A stretch of DNA of 18,939 bases from Dichotomicrobium sp046543175. GTDB taxonomy: Bacteria > Pseudomonadota > Alphaproteobacteria > Rhizobiales > Rhodomicrobiaceae. The number at the start of each line of letters is the position of its first letter. Position 1 is the first letter of the stretch. Below, piece after piece: positions 1 to 7,447 of the stretch. The notes under the pieces are model-generated. The model was not told the origin of the DNA. It did not search any database and was given only the letters and a program-made list of their open reading frames with translations. Position numbers and translations under genes: made by a program. The stretch is from positions 1 through 18,939 of the forward strand of contig JBKGZY010000026.1 in assembly GCA_046543175.1 (NCBI GenBank), read 5' to 3'.

Positions 1-1
1 G

Positions 2-379
2 ATGCGCGGAATGGGCATGGGCCCCGGCTGGCGCATGGGCATGTTCGAGCAGGTTGACGCCAACGACGATGGCCGTGTTTCTGCCGAGGAGGCAGAGGCT
101 TTCTGGACGGAGCAGATGGAGACCTACGACTCCGACGGTGACGGAACGCTGTCGCTTGAGGAGTTCGCGGAAATGCACGCGGCCCACACCCGCCCCATGA
201 CGGTCGACCGTTTCCAGGCGTTCGACGAGGACGGTGACGGCAAGGTCACCAAATCCGAACTCGAAGCGCCCTCCCGGCGCATGGTGCGCATGATGGAACG
301 CTTTGAGAACGATGCGGCAGGTCCCGGCAACATGCGCGGGCGCAGAGGCAGAGGCGCCGGCATGATGCGGGAGCAGTAA
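2..379 (+). CDS. EF-hand calcium-binding protein, 5' truncated
   Basis: The visible 125 residues hold three canonical EF-hand loops: residues 19-30 (starting DANDDG), 43-54 (DSDGDG) and 75-86 (DEDGDG). Each has Asp at positions 1, 3 or 5, Gly at 6 and Glu at 12, so all three should bind Ca2+. The C-terminus is Arg/Gly/Met-rich. The Met/Gly-rich start (MRGMGMGPGW) looks like an interior linker rather than a true N-terminus, so the gene probably begins left of the window. Bacterial proteins of this small EF-hand type often carry a signal peptide and act in the periplasm, but that part cannot be seen here. The NicO transporter gene begins 66 bases downstream on the same strand, so co-transcription is possible. 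The role is a Ca2+ sensor or buffer; no specific partner can be named. Confidence 0.85.
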   Translation: MRGMGMGPGWRMGMFEQVDANDDGRVSAEEAEAFWTEQMETYDSDGDGTLSLEEFAEMHAAHTRPMTVDRFQAFDEDGDGKVTKSELEAPSRRMVRMMERFENDAAGPGNMRGRRGRGAGMMREQ

Positions 380-445
380 GCGCAGAAGCGGCGTCGGGCG
401 GGAAGGGCGGCCCCGCCGGCGAAATAGGGGAGGGGGGAAGGGAGC

Positions 446-1513
446 ATGCCCGGCCCGCGCGTTACGAAATTCCGGCTCGGCGCGATCCTGTTGTTCGCCG
501 CCATTGTCCTGATGGTCTCGATGCCCACGCAATTCGTCGGCGCGGCCGAGACCGCAACCTTGGCGCAGGCGCAGACCTCCCCTGCACAGGACGCCACGCA
601 AACACCTTTCGGGACGCGGGTTCCTTCCGGCGAGGACGGGAAGGCATCCCGGCAGGAAGTAGGCACGCTGACCCGCTTCTGGCGATGGGTCGAGCAAACC
701 CAGCAGACGCTCTACCGCCAGCTTGCCGGGGGCGTGCGCAAGCTGAAGCAGGAGCGCGGGGTCGCGGCCGGTTTCGCGCTGGTGCTGCTCAGCTTCGTCT
801 ACGGCGTCGTACATGCCATCGGCCCGGGCCACGGCAAGGCCGTCATTTCCTCCTACGCGCTGGCGAACGAGCGCACCGCACGCCGCGGCATCGTCCTGGC
901 GTTCGGCGCGTCATTCGTTCAGGCGCTGTCGGCCATCGCGCTGGTCGGCGTCATGGCGGTTATCCTCAATGCGGCCGGTCTGAAAATACGCGAGCGCGTC
1001 GGCGAGATGGAAACGCTGAGCTATGCACTGGTCGCCGTGATCGGTGCGGGGATGCTGTTCGCGACGCTTCGGCGCTTCTGGCGGCGGAGCATGCATGCGC
1101 ATCACGCCCACGCGCATGACGCGGACTGTGACTGCGGCCATTCACACATGCCCGATCCGCATGCGCTCGAGGGCCGGGAATGGTCGTGGCGCAACGCCGC
1201 CGCGATCATGCTGGCAGTCGGCATCCGCCCCTGCACCGGCGCGATCGTCGTACTCGTCTTCGCGCTGACGCAAGGTATGTTCTGGGCCGGCATCCTGTCC
1301 ACCTTCGCCATGTCGCTCGGCACGGCGATAACGGTTTCGGTACTTGCCGCGGCGGCGGTCGGCTCGCGCGAACTGGCCGCGCGCGCCGGCGGCGCGGGCA
1401 CTGTCTGGGCGCGGCGGGTGCAAGCCGCGGCCGCGCTGGGCGGAGGGTTCGTCGTGATGACGCTCGGGATCGTCCTGTTCGCCGCGTCGCTGGGACCGGC
1501 GCGTCCGTTTTAG
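446..1513 (+). CDS. NicO/RcnA-family nickel/cobalt transporter (probable efflux permease)
   Basis: This is a 355-residue polytopic membrane protein. Residues 11-33 form a hydrophobic N-terminal signal or anchor, followed by a hydrophilic extracytoplasmic stretch to about residue 105. The family signature HAIGPGHGK lies at 123-131 and a second conserved segment (GIRPCTGA) at 259-266. Between them, residues 217-239 form a His-rich loop with a CDC pair and eight histidines, typical of metal-binding loops in RcnA-like Ni2+/Co2+ exporters. The start at 446 follows a purine-rich ribosome-binding stretch (GGGGGGAAGGGAG). The family is known for Ni2+/Co2+ transport across the inner membrane. Export rather than uptake is inferred from the RcnA-like loop and the absence of nickel-enzyme genes nearby. 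The EF-hand gene lies upstream and the dehalogenase downstream, all on the same strand. Confidence 0.85.
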   Translation: MPGPRVTKFRLGAILLFAAIVLMVSMPTQFVGAAETATLAQAQTSPAQDATQTPFGTRVPSGEDGKASRQEVGTLTRFWRWVEQTQQTLYRQLAGGVRKLKQERGVAAGFALVLLSFVYGVVHAIGPGHGKAVISSYALANERTARRGIVLAFGASFVQALSAIALVGVMAVILNAAGLKIRERVGEMETLSYALVAVIGAGMLFATLRRFWRRSMHAHHAHAHDADCDCGHSHMPDPHALEGREWSWRNAAAIMLAVGIRPCTGAIVVLVFALTQGMFWAGILSTFAMSLGTAITVSVLAAAAVGSRELAARAGGAGTVWARRVQAAAALGGGFVVMTLGIVLFAASLGPARPF

Positions 1514-1583
1514 CCGATCCGGGCATTGCGCCCTGTCGCCCTGTCCGGGCATGATAGGTTTCGGCATGGGCAGCGGACACGGC

Positions 1584-2282
1584 ATGAGCGAGACGGCACC
1601 ATCTCTTTCCGGCCTCAAGGCAGTCGCCTTCGACGCTTACGGCACACTGTTCGACGTCCATGCGCCGATGGCCCGGCTCGCCGGCGAGATCGGTCCGAAC
1701 GCCGCGCTGGTCTCCGAACTCTGGCGGCAAAAGCAAATCCAGTACACTTGGCTGCGCAGCCTGATGGGGGCATATGCCGACTTCTGGCAGGTCACTCAGG
1801 ACGCGCTCGATTATGCGCTGGAGGCGCATGGCCTCGCGACGCCGGAACTGCGCGCGCAATTGCTGGCGCTGTACCGCGACCTCGACGCCTATACCGACGC
1901 CGCCCCGGCAATATCGGCGCTGCGCGACAACGGAGTCGCAACAGCGATCCTGTCGAACGGCGCGCCCGGAATGCTGGGGCAGGCCGTGGCCCATGCCGGT
2001 CTCGGGGCGCTGCTGGATCATGTCCTGTCAGTCGACAGCGTCGGCATCTACAAGCCGGCCCCGCGCACTTACCAGCTCGCGGTGGATGCCTTCGGCGCCG
2101 CGCCAGGCGAAATCGGCTTCGTTTCGGCCAACCCTTGGGACGTAGCGGGTGCGGCCTATTTCGGCCTTGCCGTATGCCACCTGAACCGCTTTTCGCAGCC
2201 GGGCGAAAACTTGCCTGCGAAGCCTTTAGCTGTCATTAACAATTTGTCCGAACTGCCGGACCTGCTGGCCCCGGCGGTATAA
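1584..2282 (+). CDS. (S)-2-haloacid dehalogenase, HAD superfamily type II
   Basis: From ATG 1584 the product is 232 residues, the usual length of L-2-haloacid dehalogenases. In-frame ATGs at 1551 and 1566 are alternatives, and none has a strong ribosome-binding site. The residues known from L-DEX-type enzymes are all present: nucleophile Asp17 and Thr21 in FDAYGTLFD, Arg48 in LWRQ, Ser123-Asn124 in LSNGAP, Lys155 and Tyr161 in YKPAPRTY, and Ser179, Asn181 and Asp184 in SANPWD. This set separates true dehalogenases from generic HAD phosphatases. The family hydrolyses L-2-haloalkanoates such as 2-chloropropionate to D-2-hydroxy acids in the cytoplasm, via an aspartyl ester. The TRAP transporter operon begins 66 bases downstream on the same strand, which suggests a linked uptake and degradation function. 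Confidence 0.88.
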   Translation: MSETAPSLSGLKAVAFDAYGTLFDVHAPMARLAGEIGPNAALVSELWRQKQIQYTWLRSLMGAYADFWQVTQDALDYALEAHGLATPELRAQLLALYRDLDAYTDAAPAISALRDNGVATAILSNGAPGMLGQAVAHAGLGALLDHVLSVDSVGIYKPAPRTYQLAVDAFGAAPGEIGFVSANPWDVAGAAYFGLAVCHLNRFSQPGENLPAKPLAVINNLSELPDLLAPAV

Positions 2283-2335
2283 GAGATAATTGTGCCTGCC
2301 GGTCACCCCTCGGCCGGGAGACGGTGTGGAGGAAC

Positions 2336-2343
2336 AAGGAGAG
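2336..2343 (+). promoter_or_regulatory. Ribosome-binding site of dctP
   Basis: AAGGAGAG lies 5 bases before ATG 2349. It fixes the dctP start there rather than at the upstream in-frame GTG 2292. The 2349 start also gives a proper twin-arginine signal peptide. Confidence 0.75.
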
Positions 2344-2348
2344 CTTCG

Positions 2349-3437
2349 ATGGATCGTCGTTCGTTTCTGAAAACCACGGGCGTGGCCGCTGGTGCCACAG
2401 CAGCTTCGGGACTCGCCGCCCCCGCGATCGCCCAGAGCGCGAAGGAACTCAAGCTGGTCATGGCCTGGCCGAAAGGCTTTCCGGGTCTCGGCACGGCGCC
2501 AGAACGCTTCGCCCGGCGTTTCGAGGCCGCGACCGACGGCCGCTACAAGATCCGCATCTATGGCGGCGGCGAACTCGTTCCGGCGCTGAAGGGCCTCGAC
2601 GCCGTGCAGGAAGGCACCGCGGACATGTATCACTCCGCCGAATACTACTATCAGGGCAAGACCCCGGCCTTCTCGTTCTTCGCGGCGGTGCCGTTCGGCT
2701 TCCGTCCGGACGAGATGGACGCCTGGATTCATCACGGCGGTGGTCAGGAACTGTGGGACGAGCTTTCCGCCGAGTATAATGTCAAGCCGTTCCTGTGCGG
2801 CAATACCGGCTCGCAGATGGCTGGCTGGTTCAAGAAGGAGATCACCTCGGTCGAAGACTTCAAAGGCCTGAAGATGCGTATTCCCGGCCTCGGCGGCGAC
2901 GTGATCCGCGCGCTCGGCGGCTCGCCGGTGACGCTTGCCGGCGCGGAAATCCTGCCGGCGCTGCAATCCGGCACGATCGACGCCACGGAATGGGTCGGCC
3001 CGTATAACGACCTCGCCTTCGGCTTCTACAAGATCGTGAAGAACTACTATTATCCCGGCTTCCACGAACCAGGCCCGGCGCTGGGCCTCGGCGTGAACCG
3101 CGAGCTTTACGAAAGCATGTCGAAGGCCGACCAGGCCGCCTTGGAAGCCTGCGCCGTGGCGGAAAACAACATCGACCTCGCCGAATTCAACGCCAAGAAC
3201 TCGCAGGCGCTGGATACGCTGGTGAACGAGCACGGCGTCAAGGTGCATGAATTGCCCGACGAAGTGTTCGTGGAAGCCGGCAAGGCGGCCAAGGACGTGA
3301 TCGCCGACGCCGCGAATGCCGACGCCATCACCAAGAAGGTCTACGACAGCTACATGGCCTTCCGCAAAATCGCGCTCAACTGGTCCAAGCTTTCCGACCA
3401 ATCCTACATGCGCAAGCGCGCCCTCGCTGAGGGTTAG
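2349..3437 (+). CDS. dctP: TRAP transporter substrate-binding protein, DctP family (TakP/FcbT1-like)
   Basis: This is a 362-residue periplasmic solute receptor. Residues 1-29 form a signal peptide with a Tat-like DRRSFLK motif, a hydrophobic Ala/Gly stretch and an AIA-Q cleavage context. The body matches the TakP-like branch (2-oxoacid; also annotated as mannitol/chloroaromatic). It has GNTGSQMAGWFKKE near 151-164, Arg177 in LKMRI, and GTIDATEWVGPYND at 208-221. The Arg and the Glu214-Trp215 pair correspond to ligand- or cation-contacting positions in that branch. It captures a carboxylate ligand and delivers it to the DctQM membrane unit, driven by an ion gradient. The ligand is unknown. The neighbouring dehalogenase makes halo-, hydroxy- or keto-carboxylates plausible candidates. 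dctQ follows after 159 bases. Confidence 0.92.
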   Translation: MDRRSFLKTTGVAAGATAASGLAAPAIAQSAKELKLVMAWPKGFPGLGTAPERFARRFEAATDGRYKIRIYGGGELVPALKGLDAVQEGTADMYHSAEYYYQGKTPAFSFFAAVPFGFRPDEMDAWIHHGGGQELWDELSAEYNVKPFLCGNTGSQMAGWFKKEITSVEDFKGLKMRIPGLGGDVIRALGGSPVTLAGAEILPALQSGTIDATEWVGPYNDLAFGFYKIVKNYYYPGFHEPGPALGLGVNRELYESMSKADQAALEACAVAENNIDLAEFNAKNSQALDTLVNEHGVKVHELPDEVFVEAGKAAKDVIADAANADAITKKVYDSYMAFRKIALNWSKLSDQSYMRKRALAEG

Positions 3438-3447
3438 ACGGCGTCGT

Positions 3448-3484
3448 CTGGCGGGCGGCGCGCCGCGGGCGTGCCTCCCGCCGG
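3448..3484 (+). other. Intercistronic stem-loop after dctP
   Basis: CTGGCGGG (3448-3455) can pair with CCCGCCGG (3477-3484) with one G-U pair. The loop contains the palindrome CGGCGCGCCG (3456-3465). There is no T-run, so it is unlikely to be a complete terminator. In TRAP and ABC operons such structures often stabilise the binding-protein transcript so that it exceeds the permease transcript; that role is inferred here. Confidence 0.4.
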
Positions 3485-3535
3485 CACCCCGGGCGTGCAA
3501 CTTTTGACGGCGCAATCTCATCCGACCTTTTCCGG

Positions 3536-3554
3536 CAGCCGCAGCGCGCGGCTG
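3536..3554 (+). other. Second intercistronic stem-loop before dctQ
   Basis: CAGCCGC (3536-3542) and GCGGCTG (3548-3554) form a perfect 7-bp stem with a five-base loop, 42 bases before the dctQ start. No T-run follows. With the hairpin after dctP it makes the 159-base dctP-dctQ spacer unusually structured. Confidence 0.35.
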
Positions 3555-3596
3555 GGCCGCTGACCGTGTAAAGACCGTGCGAAAGGCGCGAACATC

Positions 3597-4163
3597 ATGA
3601 CGACCCTGTACCGGATCGCCAACGCGATAGACGCGCTCAACATACGCGTGGGCAACGCAATCGCCTGGATGGCGTTCGTCATGGTGCTCGTGCAGTTCGC
3701 GGTAGTGATCCTGCGCTACGTGTTCGCCTTCTCGAACACGGCGCTGTCGGAGTCGATCTGGCACATGCACGGGCTGCTGTTCATGATCGGGGCGGGCTAC
3801 ACGCTCCTTTACGACGGCCATGTGCGTGTCGATGTCTTCTACCGGGAGGCCAAACCGCGCTACAAGGCCTGGGTCGACCTCATCGGCTCGCTCGTGTTCG
3901 TCATCCCTCTGTGCATTTTGACGGTCTGGTTGTCCTGGGGTTACGTCATCAATGCCTGGATCTCCCTGGAAGGCTCGACCGAACTGGCTGGCCTGCCGCT
4001 GATCTTCCTCTACAAGACGGTCATCTGGGTGTTCGCCGCGCTCGTTGGCGCGCAGGGGCTGTCGACGGCGATCAAGGCATTCCTCTATTTGATGGGCCGC
4101 TGGCCACGCTATTCGCCCGGCCCGATGACCTGGGACCAGCCCGGCGCTGCCGGACACTCGTAG
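3597..4163 (+). CDS. dctQ: TRAP transporter small permease subunit, DctQ family
   Basis: This 188-residue inner-membrane protein has four hydrophobic segments, roughly at residues 20-42, 55-75, 95-120 and 138-162. That is the expected DctQ topology. Family-typical features are the early AWMAFVMVLVQFAVVILRYVF segment, a SESIWHMHGLLFMIGAGY segment and the DGHVRVDVFY motif. DctQ pairs with DctM in the membrane unit of TRAP transporters. The start at 3597 is the only reasonable ATG; its ribosome-binding site (GAAAGGCG) is modest. The gene sits 22 bases upstream of dctM in the usual P-Q-M order. Confidence 0.9.
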   Translation: MTTLYRIANAIDALNIRVGNAIAWMAFVMVLVQFAVVILRYVFAFSNTALSESIWHMHGLLFMIGAGYTLLYDGHVRVDVFYREAKPRYKAWVDLIGSLVFVIPLCILTVWLSWGYVINAWISLEGSTELAGLPLIFLYKTVIWVFAALVGAQGLSTAIKAFLYLMGRWPRYSPGPMTWDQPGAAGHS

Positions 4164-4185
4164 CCCGCAAGGAGGCCCCGGCGAT

Positions 4186-5808
4186 ATGAGCTTCCTGCTG
4201 CAACCCGAAGCCATGTGCGCGTTGATGTTCCTCGCGACGGTGGCGCTACTGCTGACCGGCTTTCCGGTCGCATTCGTGCTGGCGGGAACTTCCGCCGTCT
4301 TCGCCTTCATCGGCTACGGCCTTGGCATTTTCGATCTGGGTTTCCTGAGCGCCTTTCCCCAGCGCATTTTCCAGACGATGAGCAGCGAAGTCCTCGTGGC
4401 GGTGCCGCTATTCGTGTTCATGGGCGTGATGCTGGAGCGGTCGAAGGTCGCCGAGGAACTGCTCGACAACATGGGGCGCCTGTTCGGCAGCCTGCCCGGC
4501 GGACTGGCCTACTCGGTCTGCGTCGTGGGCGCGCTGCTCGCCGCATCCACGGGAATCGTCGGCGCGACCGTCGTGACGATGGGACTGATCTCGCTGCCGA
4601 CCATGCTGCGCCGCGGTTACAGCCGGTCGTTCGCCTGCGGCACCATCGCGGCGTCGGGCACGCTGGGACAGGTCATTCCGCCGTCAATCATTCTGGTGCT
4701 GCTGGGCGACCAGCTCGCCTCGGCCTATCAGAAGGCGCAGTTCGACATGGGCATCTTCGCGCCCGACACGGTGTCGGTGAACGACCTGTTCGCCGGAGCG
4801 CTACTACCGGGCCTTTTGCTGGTCGGGATGTACATGATCTACCAGTTCGTCCTCACGCGCGTGCAGCCTGACTTCGCGCCCGCCGTGGCGATGGAAGACA
4901 GCGGGCGCAACCGGCGCGAACAACTGCAGCATCTGGCAGGCGTGCTTGTCGCGCCGATCATCCTTATCGTCGCGGTGCTCGGCTCGATCCTCGGCGGCCT
5001 CGCCTCCCCGACCGAAGCCGCGGGCGTCGGCGCGGTCGGCGCCACGATGCTCGCCGGTCACAAGCTGATGCCGGGCCGCCCGACCCTGCTCGTGGCCGCC
5101 GGCGTGAGTCTCGTCGCGCTTCTGGTGTTGACCGGCTCTTTCGATCTCAGGCTGCAACGCAATGTGATCCCGCAGCATGAATTTATTGCCATCATCGTCG
5201 CCATGGTGCTCACCACCATTCTGTTCGCCGGGGTCGTGCTGGCGGCCTGGCGCACGTTTCACAGCCGCGATGAAAACGGGGACCGCGTGCTGCTTCTGGT
5301 AATGCGCTCGACGATGACCATCTCGGCGATGGTATTCATCATTCTGGTCGGCGCGGGCATGTTCTCGCTGGTATTCCGCGGCTTCGGCGGCGATGTCTGG
5401 ATCGAGGAATTCCTGTCCAGCCTTCCCGGCGGCGCGGTCGGGGCGGTCCTGCTCGTCATGGTGGTGATGTTCCTGATGGGCTTCTTCCTCGATTTCCTGG
5501 AGATCATCTTCATCGTTGTGCCGATCGTCGCGCCGATCCTGCTGCAGATGGAGATCGCGCCCGGTGAGCCGATCAATCCCGTCTGGCTCGGCGTGATGAT
5601 GGCGATCAACCTGCAGACATCGTTCTTGACCCCGCCTTTCGGCTTCGCGTTGTTCTATCTGCGCGGAGTGGCGCCGCCGGAAGTCCGCACCATCGAGATT
5701 TACAAGGGGATCGTCCCCTTCGTTCTGATACAGTTGCTGGCGCTCGTCGTACTTTGGTACGCGCCCGACATGGCCACGTGGCTACCGCTGGCGCTTTACG
5801 GCTCGTAG
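4186..5808 (+). CDS. dctM: TRAP transporter large permease subunit, DctM family
   Basis: This 540-residue, highly hydrophobic protein is the ion-coupled transport channel of the TRAP system. Family marks include PLFVFMGVMLERS, LLAASTGIVGATVVTMG, GTLGQVIPPSIILVLLGDQ, SPTEAAGVGAVGA and a C-terminal LQTSFLTPPFGFALFYLRGV segment. The start at 4186 has a strong AAGGAGG site at 4169-4175. The protein is longer than the roughly 430 residues of classical DctM. Extra hydrophobic segments near residues 300-360 (around LVAAGVSLVALLVLTG and FIAIIVAMVLTTILFAGVVLA) account for this and match the larger FcbT3/TakM-type subfamily. It is the last gene of the operon; an intrinsic terminator begins 4 bases after its stop. 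Confidence 0.93.
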   Translation: MSFLLQPEAMCALMFLATVALLLTGFPVAFVLAGTSAVFAFIGYGLGIFDLGFLSAFPQRIFQTMSSEVLVAVPLFVFMGVMLERSKVAEELLDNMGRLFGSLPGGLAYSVCVVGALLAASTGIVGATVVTMGLISLPTMLRRGYSRSFACGTIAASGTLGQVIPPSIILVLLGDQLASAYQKAQFDMGIFAPDTVSVNDLFAGALLPGLLLVGMYMIYQFVLTRVQPDFAPAVAMEDSGRNRREQLQHLAGVLVAPIILIVAVLGSILGGLASPTEAAGVGAVGATMLAGHKLMPGRPTLLVAAGVSLVALLVLTGSFDLRLQRNVIPQHEFIAIIVAMVLTTILFAGVVLAAWRTFHSRDENGDRVLLLVMRSTMTISAMVFIILVGAGMFSLVFRGFGGDVWIEEFLSSLPGGAVGAVLLVMVVMFLMGFFLDFLEIIFIVVPIVAPILLQMEIAPGEPINPVWLGVMMAINLQTSFLTPPFGFALFYLRGVAPPEVRTIEIYKGIVPFVLIQLLALVVLWYAPDMATWLPLALYGS

Positions 5809-5811
5809 GGG

Positions 5812-5836
5812 CGCCGGAGAAAACCTCCGGCGTTTT
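5812..5836 (+). terminator. Intrinsic terminator of the dctPQM operon
   Basis: CGCCGGAG (5812-5819) and CTCCGGCG (5825-5832) form a perfect 8-bp stem with an AAAAC loop, followed by TTTT (5833-5836). It begins 4 bases after the dctM stop codon. Confidence 0.85.
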
Positions 5837-6006
5837 GCAAAAGGGCGGCCACACAAAACAACGTTCTCGCTCGTGCCCGCATCGCGGCATCCGTTCGTTG
5901 ACGCGACAGGCGCGTGATCCTCATTTGTGATATTGATTGCCGCGAATACACGGGCGGCGCAGAATGCGTCTGAAACGTACGTGCTCACGAGCGAAGGGAG
6001 AGCATC
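5837..6006 (+). promoter_or_regulatory. Leader/promoter region of the peroxiredoxin gene
   Basis: The 170 bases between the dctPQM terminator and the peroxiredoxin start must hold that gene's own promoter. A TTGACG -35-like hexamer lies at 5898-5903 and a locally AT-rich stretch (CATTTGTGATATTGATT) at 5922-5938, but no well-spaced -10 box fits. No OxyR-type site could be assigned. GGGAG at 5996-6000 is the ribosome-binding site. Confidence 0.35.
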
Positions 6007-6666
6007 ATGGTCTTGCAAATCGGCGACACGGCGCCGGATTTCGAAGCTGAGACAACCGAAGGCCGTATCCGCTTCCATGAATGGCTGGGCGATTCCTGGG
6101 GCATCCTGTTCTCGCATCCGAAGGACTTTACCCCTGTCTGCACCACCGAGCTTGGCACGATGGCCGGGCTGAAGCCGGAATTCGACAAGCGCAACACCAA
6201 GATTCTCGGCCTGAGCGTCGATCCGGTCGATCGCCACAGGGAATGGGGCCAGGACATCCAGAAGGTCACCGGCCACGCCGTCAACTATCCGATGGTCGGC
6301 GATACCGACCTGTCGATCTCCAAGGCCTACGGCATGCTGCCGGGCAGCGCGGGCGACACTTCGGAAGGGCGCACGCCGGTCGACAACCAGACCGTCCGCA
6401 ACGTGTTCATCATCGGCCCGGACAAAAAGATCAAGCTGATCCTGGTTTATCCGATGAGCACGGGGCGGAACTTCAACGAGATCCTGCGCATTCTAGACTC
6501 CATCCAGCTCACGGCGCAGCATCAGGTCGCCACACCAGCCGACTGGAAGCAGGGTGACGACGTCATTATAGTGGCCGCCGTTTCCAATGAAGAGGCCAAG
6601 CAGCGTTATCCTCAGGGCTGGAAGGAAGAGACGCCGTATATGCGGGTCGTGCCGCAGCCGAAATGA
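6007..6666 (+). CDS. 1-Cys peroxiredoxin (Prx6-type)
   Basis: This 219-residue cytosolic thiol peroxidase reduces H2O2 and organic hydroperoxides. The peroxidatic site reads HPKDFTPVCTTE, giving Pro38, Thr42 and Cys45 of the PxxxTxxC signature. The conserved Arg lies in the TVRNVFIIG strand. The sequence lacks a second resolving Cys, and the long C-terminal arm (QVATPADWKQGDDVII onward, ending MRVVPQPK) is typical of the Prx6/1-Cys branch, where an external thiol regenerates the enzyme. The length is normal for the branch. The gene is transcribed alone: a terminator precedes its leader and another follows it. The start has a good GGGAG site 6 bases upstream. Confidence 0.95.
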   Translation: MVLQIGDTAPDFEAETTEGRIRFHEWLGDSWGILFSHPKDFTPVCTTELGTMAGLKPEFDKRNTKILGLSVDPVDRHREWGQDIQKVTGHAVNYPMVGDTDLSISKAYGMLPGSAGDTSEGRTPVDNQTVRNVFIIGPDKKIKLILVYPMSTGRNFNEILRILDSIQLTAQHQVATPADWKQGDDVIIVAAVSNEEAKQRYPQGWKEETPYMRVVPQPK

Positions 6667-6744
6667 GCTTCCGTGCCCGGCCTTGGAGTCGGACGCAAAA
6701 CCGGCCCCGGTCATGCTGAATATGCACTAGGTAAATCCCCTGAG

Positions 6745-6773
6745 CCGCCCGCATCGCGCGGGCGGTTTTTCTT
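6745..6773 (+). terminator. Intrinsic terminator after the peroxiredoxin gene
   Basis: CCGCCCGC (6745-6752) and GCGGGCGG (6758-6765) make a perfect 8-bp stem with an ATCGC loop, followed by TTTTTCTT. It ends the plus-strand peroxiredoxin transcript, where the minus-strand glycosylase gene also ends (its stop codon is at 6772-6774). Confidence 0.9.
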
Positions 6774-7434
6774 ATGGCGCAGTCACGATCCCGAGATCAC
6801 CGCGGATGCGTTCAAGCACCGCCTGAAACATCTGCTCGGTCAGCCGGCCGGTGTTCGTGTTGTAGCGCGAGCAATGGTAGCTGTCGTAGACGCGCAGCCC
6901 GTCCGGCAGCGCGTGACATGCCCCGTGGGCGAAACGGTAGTCGGCCTGGCGCCCGTCCCGCGCCGCGATAACCGAGTCGTGCGCGACCCGACCCAGCGCC
7001 AGAATCGCCCGCAGTTGCGGCAGAGCGGCGATCCTTCCGCACAGGAAAGGCCGACATGACTTGATCTCCGCGGCGGTTGGCTTGTTGGCCGGTGGCACGC
7101 AGCGCACGGCATTGGTAATGAGGCAGGTTTTCAGGCGCAGCCCGTCGTTCGGATCGGCGCGGTATTCCCCCTCGGCAAAGCCGGTATCCAGGAGTGTCCG
7201 GTAGAGCAGTTCGCCGGCATAGTCGCCCGTGAAGGGACGGCCCGTACGGTTCGCGCCTTGCAGGCCGGGCGCGAGCCCCACGATCAGAAGCCGTGCCTGT
7301 TCGTCGCCGAATGATGGCACGGGGGCGTTGAACCAGTCGGGATGGGCCACGCGGCTTTCCGCGCGGAACGCCACCAGCCTGGGGCATCTCGCGCAATCCG
7401 ATGCCGGTTCCGGGCTTTCCGGCGCGCACCCCAC
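6772..7434 (-). CDS. Uracil-DNA glycosylase, family 5 (UDGb type, 4Fe-4S)
   Basis: This 220-residue DNA-repair enzyme removes uracil and probably other deaminated bases from DNA. The signature motifs are GLAPG (53-57), GANRTGRPFTGD (60-71), NAVRCVPP (from 108) and, near the C-terminus, HCSRYNTNTGRLT. The GLAPG motif with NTxTGRLT marks family 5 rather than family 4. Cys14, Cys17, Cys112 and Cys127 are positioned to hold the Fe-S cluster known from the group. The start is a GTG at 7434: an in-frame TAG directly precedes it, so no earlier start exists. There is no clear ribosome-binding site. The NYN gene ends 13 bases upstream, so the two probably share a transcript and may be translationally coupled. 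Confidence 0.9.
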   Translation of the reverse strand: MGCAPESPEPASDCARCPRLVAFRAESRVAHPDWFNAPVPSFGDEQARLLIVGLAPGLQGANRTGRPFTGDYAGELLYRTLLDTGFAEGEYRADPNDGLRLKTCLITNAVRCVPPANKPTAAEIKSCRPFLCGRIAALPQLRAILALGRVAHDSVIAARDGRQADYRFAHGACHALPDGLRVYDSYHCSRYNTNTGRLTEQMFQAVLERIRGDLGIVTAP

Positions 7435-7447
7435 CTAGCCGGCCCGC

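Noticed and set aside
380..445. GC-rich inverted repeat before the NicO gene considered as a terminator
   Set aside because: Only a short GGCGGG/CCCGCC pairing with no T-run; expected by chance in such GC-rich sequence.
1206..2021. Minus-strand open frame of 271 codons over the transporter and dehalogenase genes
   Set aside because: Low-complexity Arg-rich translation, no motif, no ribosome-binding site, and both plus-strand genes there have full family motifs.
2226..4310. A 694-codon open frame on the minus strand across dctP and dctQ
   Set aside because: It is antisense to well-supported TRAP genes, has no recognisable domain and is His/Arg/Gly-rich in the way expected of a complement of GC-rich coding sequence.
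5962..5970. GAATGCGTC matching part of the right-edge inverted repeat arm
   Set aside because: Only nine bases match and no partner arm is nearby; treated as coincidence.
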